From Psychrilyobacter atlanticus DSM 19335 (GTDB lineage: Bacteria > Fusobacteriota > Fusobacteriia > Fusobacteriales > Fusobacteriaceae), in NCBI RefSeq assembly GCF_000426625.1, contig NZ_KE384547.1, positions 1,038,986 through 1,102,985 of the forward strand: a stretch of DNA of 64,000 nucleotides, written 5' to 3'. The notes under the pieces were generated by a model that saw nothing but the letters and a program-made list of their open reading frames with translations, made no database searches and had not been told where the DNA came from. The position numbers and the translations under genes are program-made. Of this stretch, positions 37,072 through 46,179 are shown one piece after another (position 1 is the stretch's first letter; the number at the start of each line of letters is the position of its first letter).

Positions 37072-39134
37072 GAAAACAATTAATAATTTTATTAACCTTT
37101 TTGATCTCATTGGTAAGTTTTTCCCTGGATTACGAAATATCTGGTATAGATATTAAAGGAAATCGGGAAGTCCCAATGGAAGTTATCAAAGGAAATTTAA
37201 AGTCCAAAGTAGGAGATAAATACTCTACGAACAACATGGTAATAGACTATCAAACTGTAAAAAACTTATCCTATATCGATGATATAACTATATATCCTAA
37301 ATTAGAAAATAATAATATAAAACTTATTATTGAAATTAAAGAGGATAAAGATGCGGCTAATTTATTAAAGAAAGAAAATATATTACCTATGTCTGAGAGG
37401 GTGAAGGTGGATAAATCTTTAATTATAAGCTCAATAGATATATTTGGAAATTTACATATCTCTAGAGAAGAGATCTTAAAGCAGATACCGATTAAAGTAG
37501 GTTCATTTTTTTCTAAGACAAAGATTTTAGAGGGACAAAGAAATCTTATTAATACCGGTCATTTCAGAGATGTAAACCCAGAGGTATATAAATATGGTGA
37601 AGGGGTATCGGTACAATATAGCTTGGAAGAAAACCAGGTTATAACTGGTGTAAAAATCGAGGGGAATACAAAGTATTCAACAGAGGAATTGACTAAGTTA
37701 ATTCAAACTGAACCTGGAAAGATCTATAATATAAACACATTGAGAGATGATAAAGACAGAATTCTTAAAAAATATCATGAAGATGGGTATACCCTTGCAA
37801 AAGTAATAAATATAGATATCAATAACAATATGGAATTAGTAATAACTCTTTCTGAGGGAATTATTCGTAATGTTGAGTATAAAAAGATGGTAACTAAGCA
37901 AAAAGGTGCCCGTAGACAATCCAATGATACTCTTTTAAAAACGGAAAATTTTATAATTGAGAGGGAATTAGAGGTAAAAGAAGGACAGGTATTTAATCAA
38001 AAAGATTACGATCAGTCAGTAAGAAACTTGATGAGAAGTGGTGCTTTTAAAAATATCCAGCCTGAATATAAAAGTATTCCTGGAGATCCAGACGGTGTAA
38101 AAGTTGTTATGCTTATAGATGAGGACAGAACAGCTATGCTTCAAGGTGCGATATCTTATGGTTCAGCAGTAGGATTAGTAGGAAGTATCAGTATAAAAGA
38201 TACTAACTATAAGGGAAGAGGACAAGATTTTGGATTTACCTTTGAAAAATCTTCGGAAGATTACACAAGTGTAAGTCTATCTTTTAGAGATTCTTGGATA
38301 AAGGACACGGATTTTGTATCGTGGGGATGGAATTTGTATAGACAAGAGGATGAAGATAGTGAAACTTTTGATCATTATGCCAGTACTATTCATGGAGGTA
38401 CAATTTCAATAGGTAAAGGTCTCAGTAGATACTTAAGATTTGAATTAGGACTTAAACTAGAGAGAGTCGAAGAAGAAAATGAAGATGGGAAAAAAACACA
38501 AACTTATAACTATGCCAGTGTGACACCATCAGTTATATATGACACGAGAAACAACTATCTTGATCCTACAACTGGTAACTATGCTAAATTCAGTGTAGAA
38601 ATGGGTCAATACTTTGGAACTGAGGTAGGAAGTACATATGAAAATAATCCAGGAATCAATGGAGATGATGAAGCTTTTGCTAAGGCTACCTTAGAACTTA
38701 GAAAATATCATCAAGGGTTATTCAAAGGAAATACTATGGCCTATAGAATGGTTGCAGGAATGGGTACAGATTCATTGAAATATCAACAATTATATGCGTC
38801 TGGTGGAGCTAACTCTATGAGAGGATATAAATACGGTTGGTTGAGAGGACAGGATCAATTAGTTTTTAATATAGAGAATAGAACGCAGATAAATGAATTT
38901 TTAGGTCTAGTTTTCTTCTATGATATCGGTAGATCTTGGTATCACGGAGACAGTGAAGATAAATTTGTGAGTCGATCTGAAGGAAATGTTCCAGATGATA
39001 TGAAACAATCAGCAGGTGTAGGACTTAGAATTAAAACACCGATTGGACCAATTAGACTTGATTTTGGATTCCCAGTAGGAGATTCTGAAGAAAATGGAAT
39101 GCAATTCTTCTTTAACATGGGACAAATGTTTTAA
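37068..39134 (+). CDS. bamA: outer-membrane assembly factor BamA
   Basis: A 688-residue Omp85 protein. Signal peptide to about residue 19, then about five POTRA domains (for example ISSIDIFGNLHISREEILKQ and GVKIEGNTKYSTEELTKLIQ), and a C-terminal 16-strand barrel from about residue 370 with the conserved GGANSMRGYKYGWLRG (VRGF-like loop 6) and a terminal phenylalanine. It inserts barrel proteins into the outer membrane. The start codon overlaps the end of tamB as ATGA-type coupling (RBS GGAGGAGAAG). Confidence 0.96.
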   Translation: MRKQLIILLTFLISLVSFSLDYEISGIDIKGNREVPMEVIKGNLKSKVGDKYSTNNMVIDYQTVKNLSYIDDITIYPKLENNNIKLIIEIKEDKDAANLLKKENILPMSERVKVDKSLIISSIDIFGNLHISREEILKQIPIKVGSFFSKTKILEGQRNLINTGHFRDVNPEVYKYGEGVSVQYSLEENQVITGVKIEGNTKYSTEELTKLIQTEPGKIYNINTLRDDKDRILKKYHEDGYTLAKVINIDINNNMELVITLSEGIIRNVEYKKMVTKQKGARRQSNDTLLKTENFIIERELEVKEGQVFNQKDYDQSVRNLMRSGAFKNIQPEYKSIPGDPDGVKVVMLIDEDRTAMLQGAISYGSAVGLVGSISIKDTNYKGRGQDFGFTFEKSSEDYTSVSLSFRDSWIKDTDFVSWGWNLYRQEDEDSETFDHYASTIHGGTISIGKGLSRYLRFELGLKLERVEEENEDGKKTQTYNYASVTPSVIYDTRNNYLDPTTGNYAKFSVEMGQYFGTEVGSTYENNPGINGDDEAFAKATLELRKYHQGLFKGNTMAYRMVAGMGTDSLKYQQLYASGGANSMRGYKYGWLRGQDQLVFNIENRTQINEFLGLVFFYDIGRSWYHGDSEDKFVSRSEGNVPDDMKQSAGVGLRIKTPIGPIRLDFGFPVGDSEENGMQFFFNMGQMF

Positions 39135-39167
39135 ATAAAAATATTAAAATAAATAGGAGTGAGTGTA

Positions 39168-39656
39168 ATGAAAAAAATGTTAACGTTGGCAATGGCAATA
39201 GGTATGTCGGTATCAATCTTTGCAGCTAAGATAGCTACTGTAAATACACAAAAAGTATTTCAAGGTTATTCAAAGACACAAGTTGCTAAAACAAAGTTAG
39301 AAACTGAAAAAACAAAATTAGAGGGACAACTAGCAGTTAAAGCTAAAAACTTAGAAAAAATAGCTAAAGAATTAAATGCTAAAGGTGATAAGGTAACAGT
39401 TGCGGAAAAAGATAAATTCCAAAAACAACAAATGGAATTTGGAAAAGAACGTCAAGCGTTACAACAAAAATTAGGAAGATTAGAATATGAAGAGATGGGA
39501 TCAATACAAACTGAGATAAAATCAGCAGTTCAACAAGTAGCAAGAAAAAATAAATACGAGATGGTTATTGAAGAAGGTGCTGTATTATACGGTGGAAAAG
39601 ATATAACTGCAGATGTATTAAAAGTCTTAGAAAGTTCAAAAAAAATAAAATTATAA
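39168..39656 (+). CDS. OmpH/Skp-family periplasmic chaperone
   Basis: I place the start at ATG 39168 behind AGGAG (the frame opens 9 bp earlier with GTG). The 162-residue protein has a signal peptide ending IFA, then IATVNTQKVFQGYSKTQVAK and a long coiled coil (about residues 35-110) as in Skp/OmpH, finishing with YEMVIEEGAVLYGGKDIT. It shields unfolded outer-membrane proteins in the periplasm. Between bamA and lpxD, the classic position. Confidence 0.94.
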   Translation: MKKMLTLAMAIGMSVSIFAAKIATVNTQKVFQGYSKTQVAKTKLETEKTKLEGQLAVKAKNLEKIAKELNAKGDKVTVAEKDKFQKQQMEFGKERQALQQKLGRLEYEEMGSIQTEIKSAVQQVARKNKYEMVIEEGAVLYGGKDITADVLKVLESSKKIKL

Positions 39657-39674
39657 TGATATTAGGAGGAGTTT

Positions 39675-40664
39675 ATGTATAATTTAGAAAAATTATCGAC
39701 TCTTCTTGGTGGAGAAATTAAGGGGGATAAAGTTCAGAAAATAACTGGACTTGCTCCCTTTTTTCAAGCCAAGAAGGGTGAGGTGACATTTGCAGCAGAG
39801 GATAAATTTTTAACGAAATTAGGTGAGACTGATGCAACGGTATTGGTAGTTCCTAAGTTAGAGGAATATCTGCCTAATAAAACATATATAGTCGTTGAAA
39901 AAAACCCTAGAGAATTGATGCCTATATTGTTAAAGTTTTTTAAAAAAGAAGTGATGTTCCCTATAAAAGCAATAGAGGATAGTGCACTAATAGGAGAGAG
40001 GGTAAGAGTAGCGCCTAATGTCTATATAGGTCATGGAGCAAAGATCGGTAACGACGTGACTATACACCCAAATGCTTATATAGGTCAGGATGTAGTGATA
40101 GGAGAAGGATCTGTCATCTATCCCAATGCAGTGGTTAGAGAATTCTGTATCTTAGGAAAAAATTGTATCTTACAGCCGGGTGCTGTGATAGGATCTGATG
40201 GATTTGGATATACTAAGGTAGATGGAAATAATATAAAGATAGAACAGATAGGAAGGGTAATTTTAGAAAATGATGTAGAAATTGGTGCTAATACTACCAT
40301 AGACAGGGGAGCTATTGGAGACACTGTTATAAAAAAATACACTAAAATTGATAACCTGGTGCAGTTAGGACACAATGGAATCATTGGAGAAAACTGTTTT
40401 ATCATCTCCCAAGTGGGGATAGCAGGAAGTACAGAGGTTGGAGATAACTGTACCTTGGCAGGGCAGGTAGGAGTAGCTGGACACATTAAAATAGGTGATA
40501 ATGTGGTTTTAGGAGCTCAATCAGGTGTATCGGGTAATATAGCTTCTAATCAAGTTCTTTCTGGAAATCCACCGGTGAGTGTAAAAGAGCATCTAAAAAT
40601 AAAAGCCAGTTTAAAAAAATTACCAGAATTGGTGAAAAAAGTAAAAAAATTGGAAAAAAAGTAA
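39675..40664 (+). CDS. lpxD: UDP-3-O-acylglucosamine N-acyltransferase LpxD
   Basis: A 329-residue acyltransferase with the LpxD N-terminal domain ([20 protein letters not shown]) and a left-handed beta helix of hexapeptide repeats from residue 100 to 300. The catalytic-histidine region is seen in [19 protein letters not shown] and substrate residues in [12 protein letters not shown]. It adds the second 3-hydroxyacyl chain in lipid A synthesis, so the organism makes lipopolysaccharide. Followed by a strong terminator. Confidence 0.96.
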   Translation: MYNLEKLSTLLGGEIKGDKVQKITGLAPFFQAKKGEVTFAAEDKFLTKLGETDATVLVVPKLEEYLPNKTYIVVEKNPRELMPILLKFFKKEVMFPIKAIEDSALIGERVRVAPNVYIGHGAKIGNDVTIHPNAYIGQDVVIGEGSVIYPNAVVREFCILGKNCILQPGAVIGSDGFGYTKVDGNNIKIEQIGRVILENDVEIGANTTIDRGAIGDTVIKKYTKIDNLVQLGHNGIIGENCFIISQVGIAGSTEVGDNCTLAGQVGVAGHIKIGDNVVLGAQSGVSGNIASNQVLSGNPPVSVKEHLKIKASLKKLPELVKKVKKLEKK

Positions 40665-40694
40665 AAAAATCAAAATAATGAAAAAACATTCATG

Positions 40695-40720
40695 AAAGGC
40701 ACCCGTATGGGTGCCTTTTT
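40695..40720 (+). terminator. terminator after lpxD
   Basis: AAAGGCACCC (40695-40704) pairs exactly with GGGTGCCTTT (40709-40718), loop GTAT, then T residues. Confidence 0.92.
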
Positions 40721-40731
40721 GTCTGAAAACA

Positions 40732-40760
40732 TTGCGTTTTATACTAATTAGTAGTATAAT
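40732..40760 (+). promoter_or_regulatory. marR promoter with palindromic operator
   Basis: TTGCGT at 40732-40737 and TATAAT at 40755-40760, 17 bp apart. Between them TACTAATTAGTA (40742-40753) is a perfect 12-bp palindrome, a likely site for the MarR protein encoded next. The -10 element ends 6 bp before the start codon, so the transcript probably begins at or near the ATG. Confidence 0.65.
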
Positions 40761-40766
40761 TTTCCT

Positions 40767-41219
40767 ATGAAAAATTATGATGAGAAAGAGATGAGAAATT
40801 TGAAGTTATTGGTAACTTTATCCAGGTGTAACTCCTCTGTAAATAGTAGGATATATCCAAAAATTAAGGAGGAAGGTTTAACAGAAACACAATTTTCAGT
40901 ATTAAATTTACTTTATCACAAGGGAAAATTTAATATTAAAGAGATCATTGAAAAGACATTTTCAAGTGGTGGAACAATGACAGTAGTGGTAAATAATCTA
41001 TTAAAGGAGGGTTATATAAAAAAGGAAAGGTCTGAGGTAGATAAAAGACAGGTACTAATTAGTATTACTTCTAAAGGCTTAAATCTATTGGATTATATCT
41101 TAGGGACTCATGTTGAAAATTTAAAAAATACCTTTGATGTACTGACAGACACAGAAAAATTGATTTTAACTGAATTATTAAAAAAATTAGGAAAGGGTAA
41201 AGTGAATGAAGAAAATTAA
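40767..41219 (+). CDS. MarR-family transcriptional regulator
   Basis: A 150-residue winged-helix protein: FSVLNLLYHKGKFNIKEI, recognition region TFSSGGTMTVVVNNLLKEGY and wing KKERSEVDKRQVLISITSKG. The ATG is just 6 bp from the -10 element, without a ribosome site, suggesting a leaderless message. It overlaps the DUF997 gene by 14 bp and is co-transcribed with the pantothenate-type symporter, so it may control that uptake. Effector unknown. Confidence 0.9.
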   Translation: MKNYDEKEMRNLKLLVTLSRCNSSVNSRIYPKIKEEGLTETQFSVLNLLYHKGKFNIKEIIEKTFSSGGTMTVVVNNLLKEGYIKKERSEVDKRQVLISITSKGLNLLDYILGTHVENLKNTFDVLTDTEKLILTELLKKLGKGKVNEEN

Positions 41220-41487
41220 TAAACAACTAAAGAAAGAAGCGATAATAACAGTGGTTCTATACCTCATATATTTTGTGTGGTGGTATAGTTTTGCATATGG
41301 ATTAGGAGATGTAGATCCAAAAGATTATAAATATATCTTAGGTCTACCAGAATGGTTTTTTTATTCTTGTGTCTTAGGATTTTTGATGATAACGACTTTA
41401 TTATGGGTTTCTATCAAGTTATTCTTTAAAGAAGTAGATTTAAAAATATATGAAAAAAATGCAGGGAGAGAAGAATGGAAAAAATAA
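41206..41487 (+). CDS. YhdT-like small membrane protein (DUF997)
   Basis: A 93-residue protein with two helices (about 10-35 and 52-78) and the motif YFVWWYSFAYGLGDVDPKDYKYILGLPEWFF split over residues 18-48, typical of DUF997/YhdT. It is usually encoded beside panF and thought to assist it. Overlaps marR by 14 bp and panF by 13 bp, indicating tight translational coupling. Confidence 0.88.
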   Translation: MKKINKQLKKEAIITVVLYLIYFVWWYSFAYGLGDVDPKDYKYILGLPEWFFYSCVLGFLMITTLLWVSIKLFFKEVDLKIYEKNAGREEWKK

Positions 41488-42926
41488 AATTAATATTACC
41501 TCTATTGGTATATTTAGGGATAACTTTATATATAGCATATTATAACAGTCCAAGAAGAAAAAAAAGTAAAAATTTTACCAACGAATATTTTATTGGAAAC
41601 AGAAGTATGGGAGGATTCGTCCTGGCCATGACTGTTATTGCTACCTATACTGGAGCCAGTTCATTTTTAGGAGGACCAGGAGTAGCCTATAAATTAGGTT
41701 TAGGGTGGGTGCTGTTAGCTTCTATTCAGATACCCACAGCTTTTTTAACTTTGGGAATATTAGGAAAAAAATTAGCTATTATCTCTAGAAAAATTGACGG
41801 TATAACAATAAATGATTTCCTCCGAGCTAGATACCAAAATAAGTGGGTAGTAATAATGTCTTCTACGGCTATCCTATTATTTTTTATGGCCTATATGGTC
41901 GTTCAGGTTATTGGAGGAGCCAGGTTATTTGAAGTCCTGACAGGACTAGACTACACTGTAGGTTTAGTTATTTTTGGATTTGCAATAATATTTTACACTG
42001 TGTTTGGCGGATTTAAAACTGTAGCCATAACTGATGCTATCCAAGGGGTTATAATGCTGATAACCAGTATAATTCTATTTTGGGTTTTAAAAGAAGCCGG
42101 CGGTGGGATGAGAAACATCATGAAAACTATCTATGAGATAGATCCAAATCTGTTGACTCCAAGTAGTGGAGGAGCTATAACCAAACCCTTTATCATGTCG
42201 TTTTGGGTATTAGTAGGAGTAGGTCTTTTGGGACTCCCTCAGACGACCATAAGATGTATGGGGTTTAAAGACAGCAGATCCCTCCATAGAGCTATGGTTA
42301 TAGGAACCTTTGTAGTTGGATTTTTAATGATAATGATGCATCTGATTGGAGTTATGGGGATAGCGATTATACCTAACGAACAATTGGGAGATAAGGTAAT
42401 TCCAATCTTAGCTATTAGAAATTTATCTCCAGTATTATTAGGAGTCTTCATAGGAGGACCATTAGCTGCAATTATGTCTACTGTAGATTCTCTTTTGATT
42501 CAGACAAGTTCAACCATAGTAAAAGACATCTATATAAATTATATAGCTGTGGATATAGATGAGAAGAAATTGAGCAGAATATCTCTGTGGACAACTTTAA
42601 TTATGGGTGTTATGGTATTTGCACTGGCTTTTCACCCTCCGGAATTTATAGTTTGGCTGAATTTATTTGCCTTAGGAGGATTAGAAGCAGTATTTATGTG
42701 GCCTATACTGTTGGGGTTATATTGGAAAAAAGCGAACTCTACTGGGGCTCTCCTCAGTATGGGGATAAGCCTTTTGGTATATGTCACCATGACTCTTTTA
42801 AAAATAAAGTTCTTTGGGATGCATCAAATAGTGCCTACAATAGTAGTAGGTGGGATAGTGTTTGTAATAGGATCGTATCTAAAAAAACCTAGTTCAGAGG
42901 AGCATTTAGCAATATTTTTTGAGTAA
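41475..42926 (+). CDS. panF: sodium/pantothenate symporter-like SSF transporter
   Basis: A 483-residue sodium:solute symporter with about 13 helices. SSF features are FTNEYFIGNRSMGGFVLAMT, ATYTGASSFLGGPGVAYKLG, YTVFGGFKTVAITDAIQGVI, and GGPLAAIMSTVDSLLIQTSS, which includes the sodium-site serines. The pairing with YhdT supports PanF (pantothenate uptake), but other small carboxylates are possible. Last of the three overlapping marR-operon genes. Confidence 0.88.
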   Translation: MEKIKLILPLLVYLGITLYIAYYNSPRRKKSKNFTNEYFIGNRSMGGFVLAMTVIATYTGASSFLGGPGVAYKLGLGWVLLASIQIPTAFLTLGILGKKLAIISRKIDGITINDFLRARYQNKWVVIMSSTAILLFFMAYMVVQVIGGARLFEVLTGLDYTVGLVIFGFAIIFYTVFGGFKTVAITDAIQGVIMLITSIILFWVLKEAGGGMRNIMKTIYEIDPNLLTPSSGGAITKPFIMSFWVLVGVGLLGLPQTTIRCMGFKDSRSLHRAMVIGTFVVGFLMIMMHLIGVMGIAIIPNEQLGDKVIPILAIRNLSPVLLGVFIGGPLAAIMSTVDSLLIQTSSTIVKDIYINYIAVDIDEKKLSRISLWTTLIMGVMVFALAFHPPEFIVWLNLFALGGLEAVFMWPILLGLYWKKANSTGALLSMGISLLVYVTMTLLKIKFFGMHQIVPTIVVGGIVFVIGSYLKKPSSEEHLAIFFE

Positions 42927-42953
42927 AAAAAGATTTAAATTTAGGAGGCAAAA

Positions 42954-43676
42954 ATGGAGATAAAATTAAAAAAAATAGATATAGATATAAAAAAAGGCGA
43001 TCTAGAAAAATTTAATGAGATAGAGTTTGCTAGATTAGTAGAGGGCTCATTTAATGAATGGACTCGTTTGGATGAAAAAAAAGATAAGATCAATTGGTCT
43101 GGGGAATTCACAATAGAGAGTGAAGATGGAGATTTTGACTATAGGGTGGATACTGAAAAAAAATATATAACTAGTTTGGACCTCGATGGATTTTTAGATG
43201 GAGAAAAAATAGATATAGATGAAGATATGGAACTTCTGCTTAGTACAAATCATTCCTATGTCTATGAACTTTTGATTTTTCACGAGATTTCAAAATTAAA
43301 GGTAGTTTCAGATGTCAAGTTAAAGGCTATGGAGCTTTCTCTTTTTCCTAGATGGGCAAGCGGGTATTTGGCTGATAATTTAAGTGGCAACAAAATTGTT
43401 CAGGAATTTATGGAAATATTTGAACCTCTTATGAATGAGTTTGAGATAGTAAAAAAAATGGATATAAATTTAGATAATATCCAAGTTGAATGTGAAGATA
43501 AAAAAATAAGAGAAATATTTAAAGACACTGTAAAAAAATATATAAAAGAAGAAGTATTTTTTATAATGCACGACAGTGAATATAGAAATCTTTTACCTAA
43601 ATTAGAGATAAATAGATTGATCTCGGCAGGACATAAATTTAATCCTGACTTGGAAGAGGTTGAAATTTATAGTTAA
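42954..43676 (+). CDS. hypothetical protein, 240 residues
   Basis: A soluble acidic protein with no signal peptide and no family I recognise. It begins MEIKLKKIDIDIKKGDLEKF and has repeated aspartate/lysine patches; the middle (YELLIFHEISKLKVVSDVKL) and end look helical. Good ribosome site AGGAGGC, 27 bp after panF, so it may be transcribed with that operon. Confidence 0.75.
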   Translation: MEIKLKKIDIDIKKGDLEKFNEIEFARLVEGSFNEWTRLDEKKDKINWSGEFTIESEDGDFDYRVDTEKKYITSLDLDGFLDGEKIDIDEDMELLLSTNHSYVYELLIFHEISKLKVVSDVKLKAMELSLFPRWASGYLADNLSGNKIVQEFMEIFEPLMNEFEIVKKMDINLDNIQVECEDKKIREIFKDTVKKYIKEEVFFIMHDSEYRNLLPKLEINRLISAGHKFNPDLEEVEIYS

Positions 43677-43712
43677 TTATAATAGATACAAAAATAAAAT
43701 TGATGCAAAGTA

Positions 43713-43741
43713 TTGACTTTTACCTAAAACTGTCGTAAAGT
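43713..43741 (+). promoter_or_regulatory. promoter of the thiol peroxidase gene
   Basis: TTGACT at 43713-43718 and TAAAGT at 43736-43741 with a 17-bp spacer, 29 bp before the start codon. Confidence 0.6.
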
Positions 43742-43770
43742 TTAGTATATCAATATGGAGGTGTTTTAGA

Positions 43771-44274
43771 TTGAGTAACAATATTACATTTGGAGGAAAT
43801 CCATTAACATTAATAGGTAATGAGATCAAAGTAGGGATAAAGGCACCAAATTTTACAGCTTTAAAGACAGATTTATCACCATTTAGTTTGGAAGAATTAA
43901 AAGGAAAAGTAGTTGTAATTTCAGTTATGCCGTCAGTAGATACACCAGTATGTGAATTACAGACAATTAGATTTAATACAGAAGCTTATGAGCATGGAAA
44001 TATTAATGTGATTACTATTTCGGCAGATTTACCATTTGCTTTAGGTAAATTTTGTGCAAATAAAGGAGTAGATACAGCAATGACCCTTTCAGACCATAAA
44101 GATTTAGATTTTGGAATGAAATATGGATTTGTTTTGGAGGAATTAAGACTTTTATCTAGAGGTATTATCGTTATAGACAAGGATGGAATTGTAAAGCATG
44201 TAGAATATGTACAAGAAATTACAAGTCATCCTGATTATGACAAAGCAATAGACATAGCTAAAGAATTAGTATAA
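43771..44274 (+). CDS. tpx: thiol peroxidase (Tpx)
   Basis: A 167-residue atypical 2-Cys peroxiredoxin: ITFGGNPLTLIGNEIKVG at the N-terminus, peroxidatic Cys in PSVDTPVCELQTIRFN, and resolving Cys in LGKFCANKGVDTAMTLSDH. It reduces lipid and other peroxides with thioredoxin. The start is TTG, with AGGAGG-like GGAGGTG 10 bp ahead; no in-frame ATG fits the family N-terminus. Single gene with its own promoter and terminator. Confidence 0.95.
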   Translation: MSNNITFGGNPLTLIGNEIKVGIKAPNFTALKTDLSPFSLEELKGKVVVISVMPSVDTPVCELQTIRFNTEAYEHGNINVITISADLPFALGKFCANKGVDTAMTLSDHKDLDFGMKYGFVLEELRLLSRGIIVIDKDGIVKHVEYVQEITSHPDYDKAIDIAKELV

Positions 44275-44293
44275 AAACACTAGAAATAAATTT

Positions 44294-44321
44294 AAAATGG
44301 AGATTTTCTCCATTTTTTTTT
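44294..44321 (+). terminator. terminator after tpx
   Basis: AAAATGGAGA (44294-44303) pairs exactly with TCTCCATTTT (44307-44316), followed by more T residues. Confidence 0.9.
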
Positions 44322-44394
44322 GGATTAAAGGAAAAAAATGATAAGATGGTAAGTATAAAGTAGTGCTTTGACTACTAAGCAAGGGGGAGGGAAT

Positions 44395-45012
44395 ATGAAA
44401 AAAAGAGGATTTACGATAATAGAATTACTGATAGTGATTGCTCTTATTGGGGTCTTAGTGGGCATTGGAGGAGTTTCTATAAAAAGACAAGCTGAATCCA
44501 GGGCTATGTTAAAAGTAAAGAATGAAATTGGAGATTTTTTCAGGGTAGCGGCTAAGAGGTCTCAGGAAACTGGAAAAAGATATGCTGTTGACTTTGACTT
44601 AGCTGGGAAAAAGATAGAAATTTATAGAGAAGAAGATGAAAATGGGAAATGGAAAAGTGGTGGAACAAGACGTACTGTAGAAGAATTAGAATTGCCCAAT
44701 GTGTTTGAATATGAAAAAATATCTGAAACATTGAGGGAACAAAATTTCAGCAGAAATATAACATCTACCGGAAATTTAAGTATGGGTTTAACACTGTATG
44801 TTTTTAAATCCAATTCTCAATCGGGAATTCAAGGAGAGGAAATAGCAAAATATGCAATAACTTTTAAAACGACCGATAAGCATGTAAAGTTTTTACATGT
44901 TAAAGAACTATTACCTAAAAGTGAGATAAAAGAAAGCGAAATACAGCCGAATACAAGTGGTTCAAAGGATGCAGGGAAAACTACATATTGGGAAATCATC
45001 AAAGAACAGTAA
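44395..45012 (+). CDS. prepilin-type N-terminal methylation protein (type II pseudopilin-like)
   Basis: The ATG at 44395 behind AAGGGGGAGG gives KKRGFTIIELLIVIALIGVL, a class III signal cut before Phe by a prepilin peptidase and followed by a 20-residue hydrophobic helix with Glu5. The remaining 175 residues are soluble and end in a flexible tail. It is probably a pilin or GspH-like pseudopilin of a type IV pilus, competence or secretion fibre. No other pilus gene is nearby. The frame opens earlier with TTG (44368), which I reject because it would add residues before the signal. Confidence 0.85.
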   Translation: MKKRGFTIIELLIVIALIGVLVGIGGVSIKRQAESRAMLKVKNEIGDFFRVAAKRSQETGKRYAVDFDLAGKKIEIYREEDENGKWKSGGTRRTVEELELPNVFEYEKISETLREQNFSRNITSTGNLSMGLTLYVFKSNSQSGIQGEEIAKYAITFKTTDKHVKFLHVKELLPKSEIKESEIQPNTSGSKDAGKTTYWEIIKEQ

Positions 45013-45133
45013 AAATTAAAATAACACTATGAATAGAAAAAACGATCAGTACGTATAAAAAAAATACACTTAAACCCCTTGGTATATATAGAATTTTTAT
45101 CTTTTTAAATGTATTTTTAGAAAACGTTGCAAT

Positions 45134-45157
45134 ATATAATAACAAGTGTTATTATAT
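45134..45157 (+). promoter_or_regulatory. palindrome over the -10 region before fabK
   Basis: ATATAATAAC (45134-45143) and GTTATTATAT (45148-45157) form a perfect 10-bp inverted repeat with spacer AAGT. TATAAT at 45135-45140 inside the left arm could be the -10 element. It ends 28 bp before the fabK ATG, well placed for a repressor of fatty acid synthesis or another dimeric factor. Confidence 0.55.
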
Positions 45158-45184
45158 GATAAGCAATTTTTAGGAGGATTTATT

Positions 45185-46123
45185 ATGAAAATAGGAAATT
45201 TAGAAATAGAAGTACCAATTATTCAGGGTGGAATGGCAATTAGAGCATCAATGTCGAGATTAGCAGGAGCTGTGGCAAGAGAAGGCGGAATAGGACTAGT
45301 TGCTGGTTCGGCTATTGGAATAGAAGAGTTAAAAAGTGAAATTATAAAAGCAAAAGAATATATGGGTGAGAAAGCAGGAGCCATCGGAGTAAATGTAATG
45401 GTTGCTGTAAGTAATTTTGAAGAAGCAGTAAATGCATCTATCGATGCAGGAGCAGAATTAATTGTCTGTGGTGCTGGATTCTCTAAAGGTGTATTTAAAA
45501 TTGGAAAAGAAAGAAATATACCTATATTTCCAATCGTGTCATCTGTAAAGGGAGCTAAACTATCGGAAAGATTAGGAGCTACTGCCATTGTTGTAGAAGG
45601 TGGAAATGCAGGGGGACATCTGGGAACTGATCTTGATTCTTGGGATATTGTAAAGGAAATAGTAGAAGCAGTAAACATACCTGTCTTTGGAGCCGGTGGA
45701 GTAATAGAGCCTGAAGATGCTAAAAGAATGTTGGATCTAGGGGCTGTAGGAGTACAGATGGGTACAAGATTTATAGCTACCACAGAGTGTGAAGTTGGGG
45801 ATGAATTTAAAGAGATGTATGTAAATACAAAAAAAGGTGAAGTAGTTGAGATTGCTTCGTGTGCCGGACTACCTGCCAATGCTATAGTGAGTCCTTTTGT
45901 GGACAGATTAAAGGCTGGAACACAGGAAAGACCTGAAAAATGTGTTCAATGTTTAAAAAAATGTGATCATACATTCTGTGTAAGTGAAAAATTAGTTGAA
46001 GGTCATGAGGGCGATTTAGAAAACGGAGTTTTCTTTGCCGGTAAAGATGTGTGGAAGATAAAAGATATAATCTCTGTTAAAGAGGTATTTGAGAGATTTA
46101 GACCAGTATTTGAAGGTAGATAA
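45185..46123 (+). CDS. fabK: enoyl-ACP reductase II (FabK), FMN-dependent
   Basis: A 312-residue TIM-barrel flavoprotein of the FabK/nitronate monooxygenase superfamily. EVPIIQGGMAIRASMSRLAG, GLVAGSAIG, VVEGGNAGGHLG with the catalytic His, and the FabK-type tail CAGLPANAIVSPFVDRL with PEKCVQCLKKC are present. It catalyses the last reduction in fatty acid elongation in bacteria that lack or supplement FabI. The ATG at 45185 follows TTAGGAGGA; an earlier in-frame TTG at 45146 lies in the operator palindrome and is rejected. Confidence 0.9.
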   Translation: MKIGNLEIEVPIIQGGMAIRASMSRLAGAVAREGGIGLVAGSAIGIEELKSEIIKAKEYMGEKAGAIGVNVMVAVSNFEEAVNASIDAGAELIVCGAGFSKGVFKIGKERNIPIFPIVSSVKGAKLSERLGATAIVVEGGNAGGHLGTDLDSWDIVKEIVEAVNIPVFGAGGVIEPEDAKRMLDLGAVGVQMGTRFIATTECEVGDEFKEMYVNTKKGEVVEIASCAGLPANAIVSPFVDRLKAGTQERPEKCVQCLKKCDHTFCVSEKLVEGHEGDLENGVFFAGKDVWKIKDIISVKEVFERFRPVFEGR

Positions 46124-46134
46124 AATAACTATTA

Positions 46135-46179
46135 AAAAAACAGATCCTATGAACTAGACGTTCATAGGATCTGTTTTTT
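46135..46179. terminator. bidirectional terminator between fabK and the MATE gene
   Basis: A 20-bp exact stem, 46135-46154 with 46160-46179, with A-run and T-run at the ends and a 5-base loop. The stop codon of the MATE gene lies in the loop, so the stem also encodes the last residues of that protein. Confidence 0.95.

Noticed and set aside
43771-43773. possible wrong start for tpx because it is TTG
   Set aside because: The ribosome site spacing and the match to the normal Tpx N-terminus support TTG; no ATG fits.
45223-45879. 218-codon minus frame opposite fabK
   Set aside because: Antisense to an unmistakable FabK sequence, rich in P, S and T as usual for such shadows.
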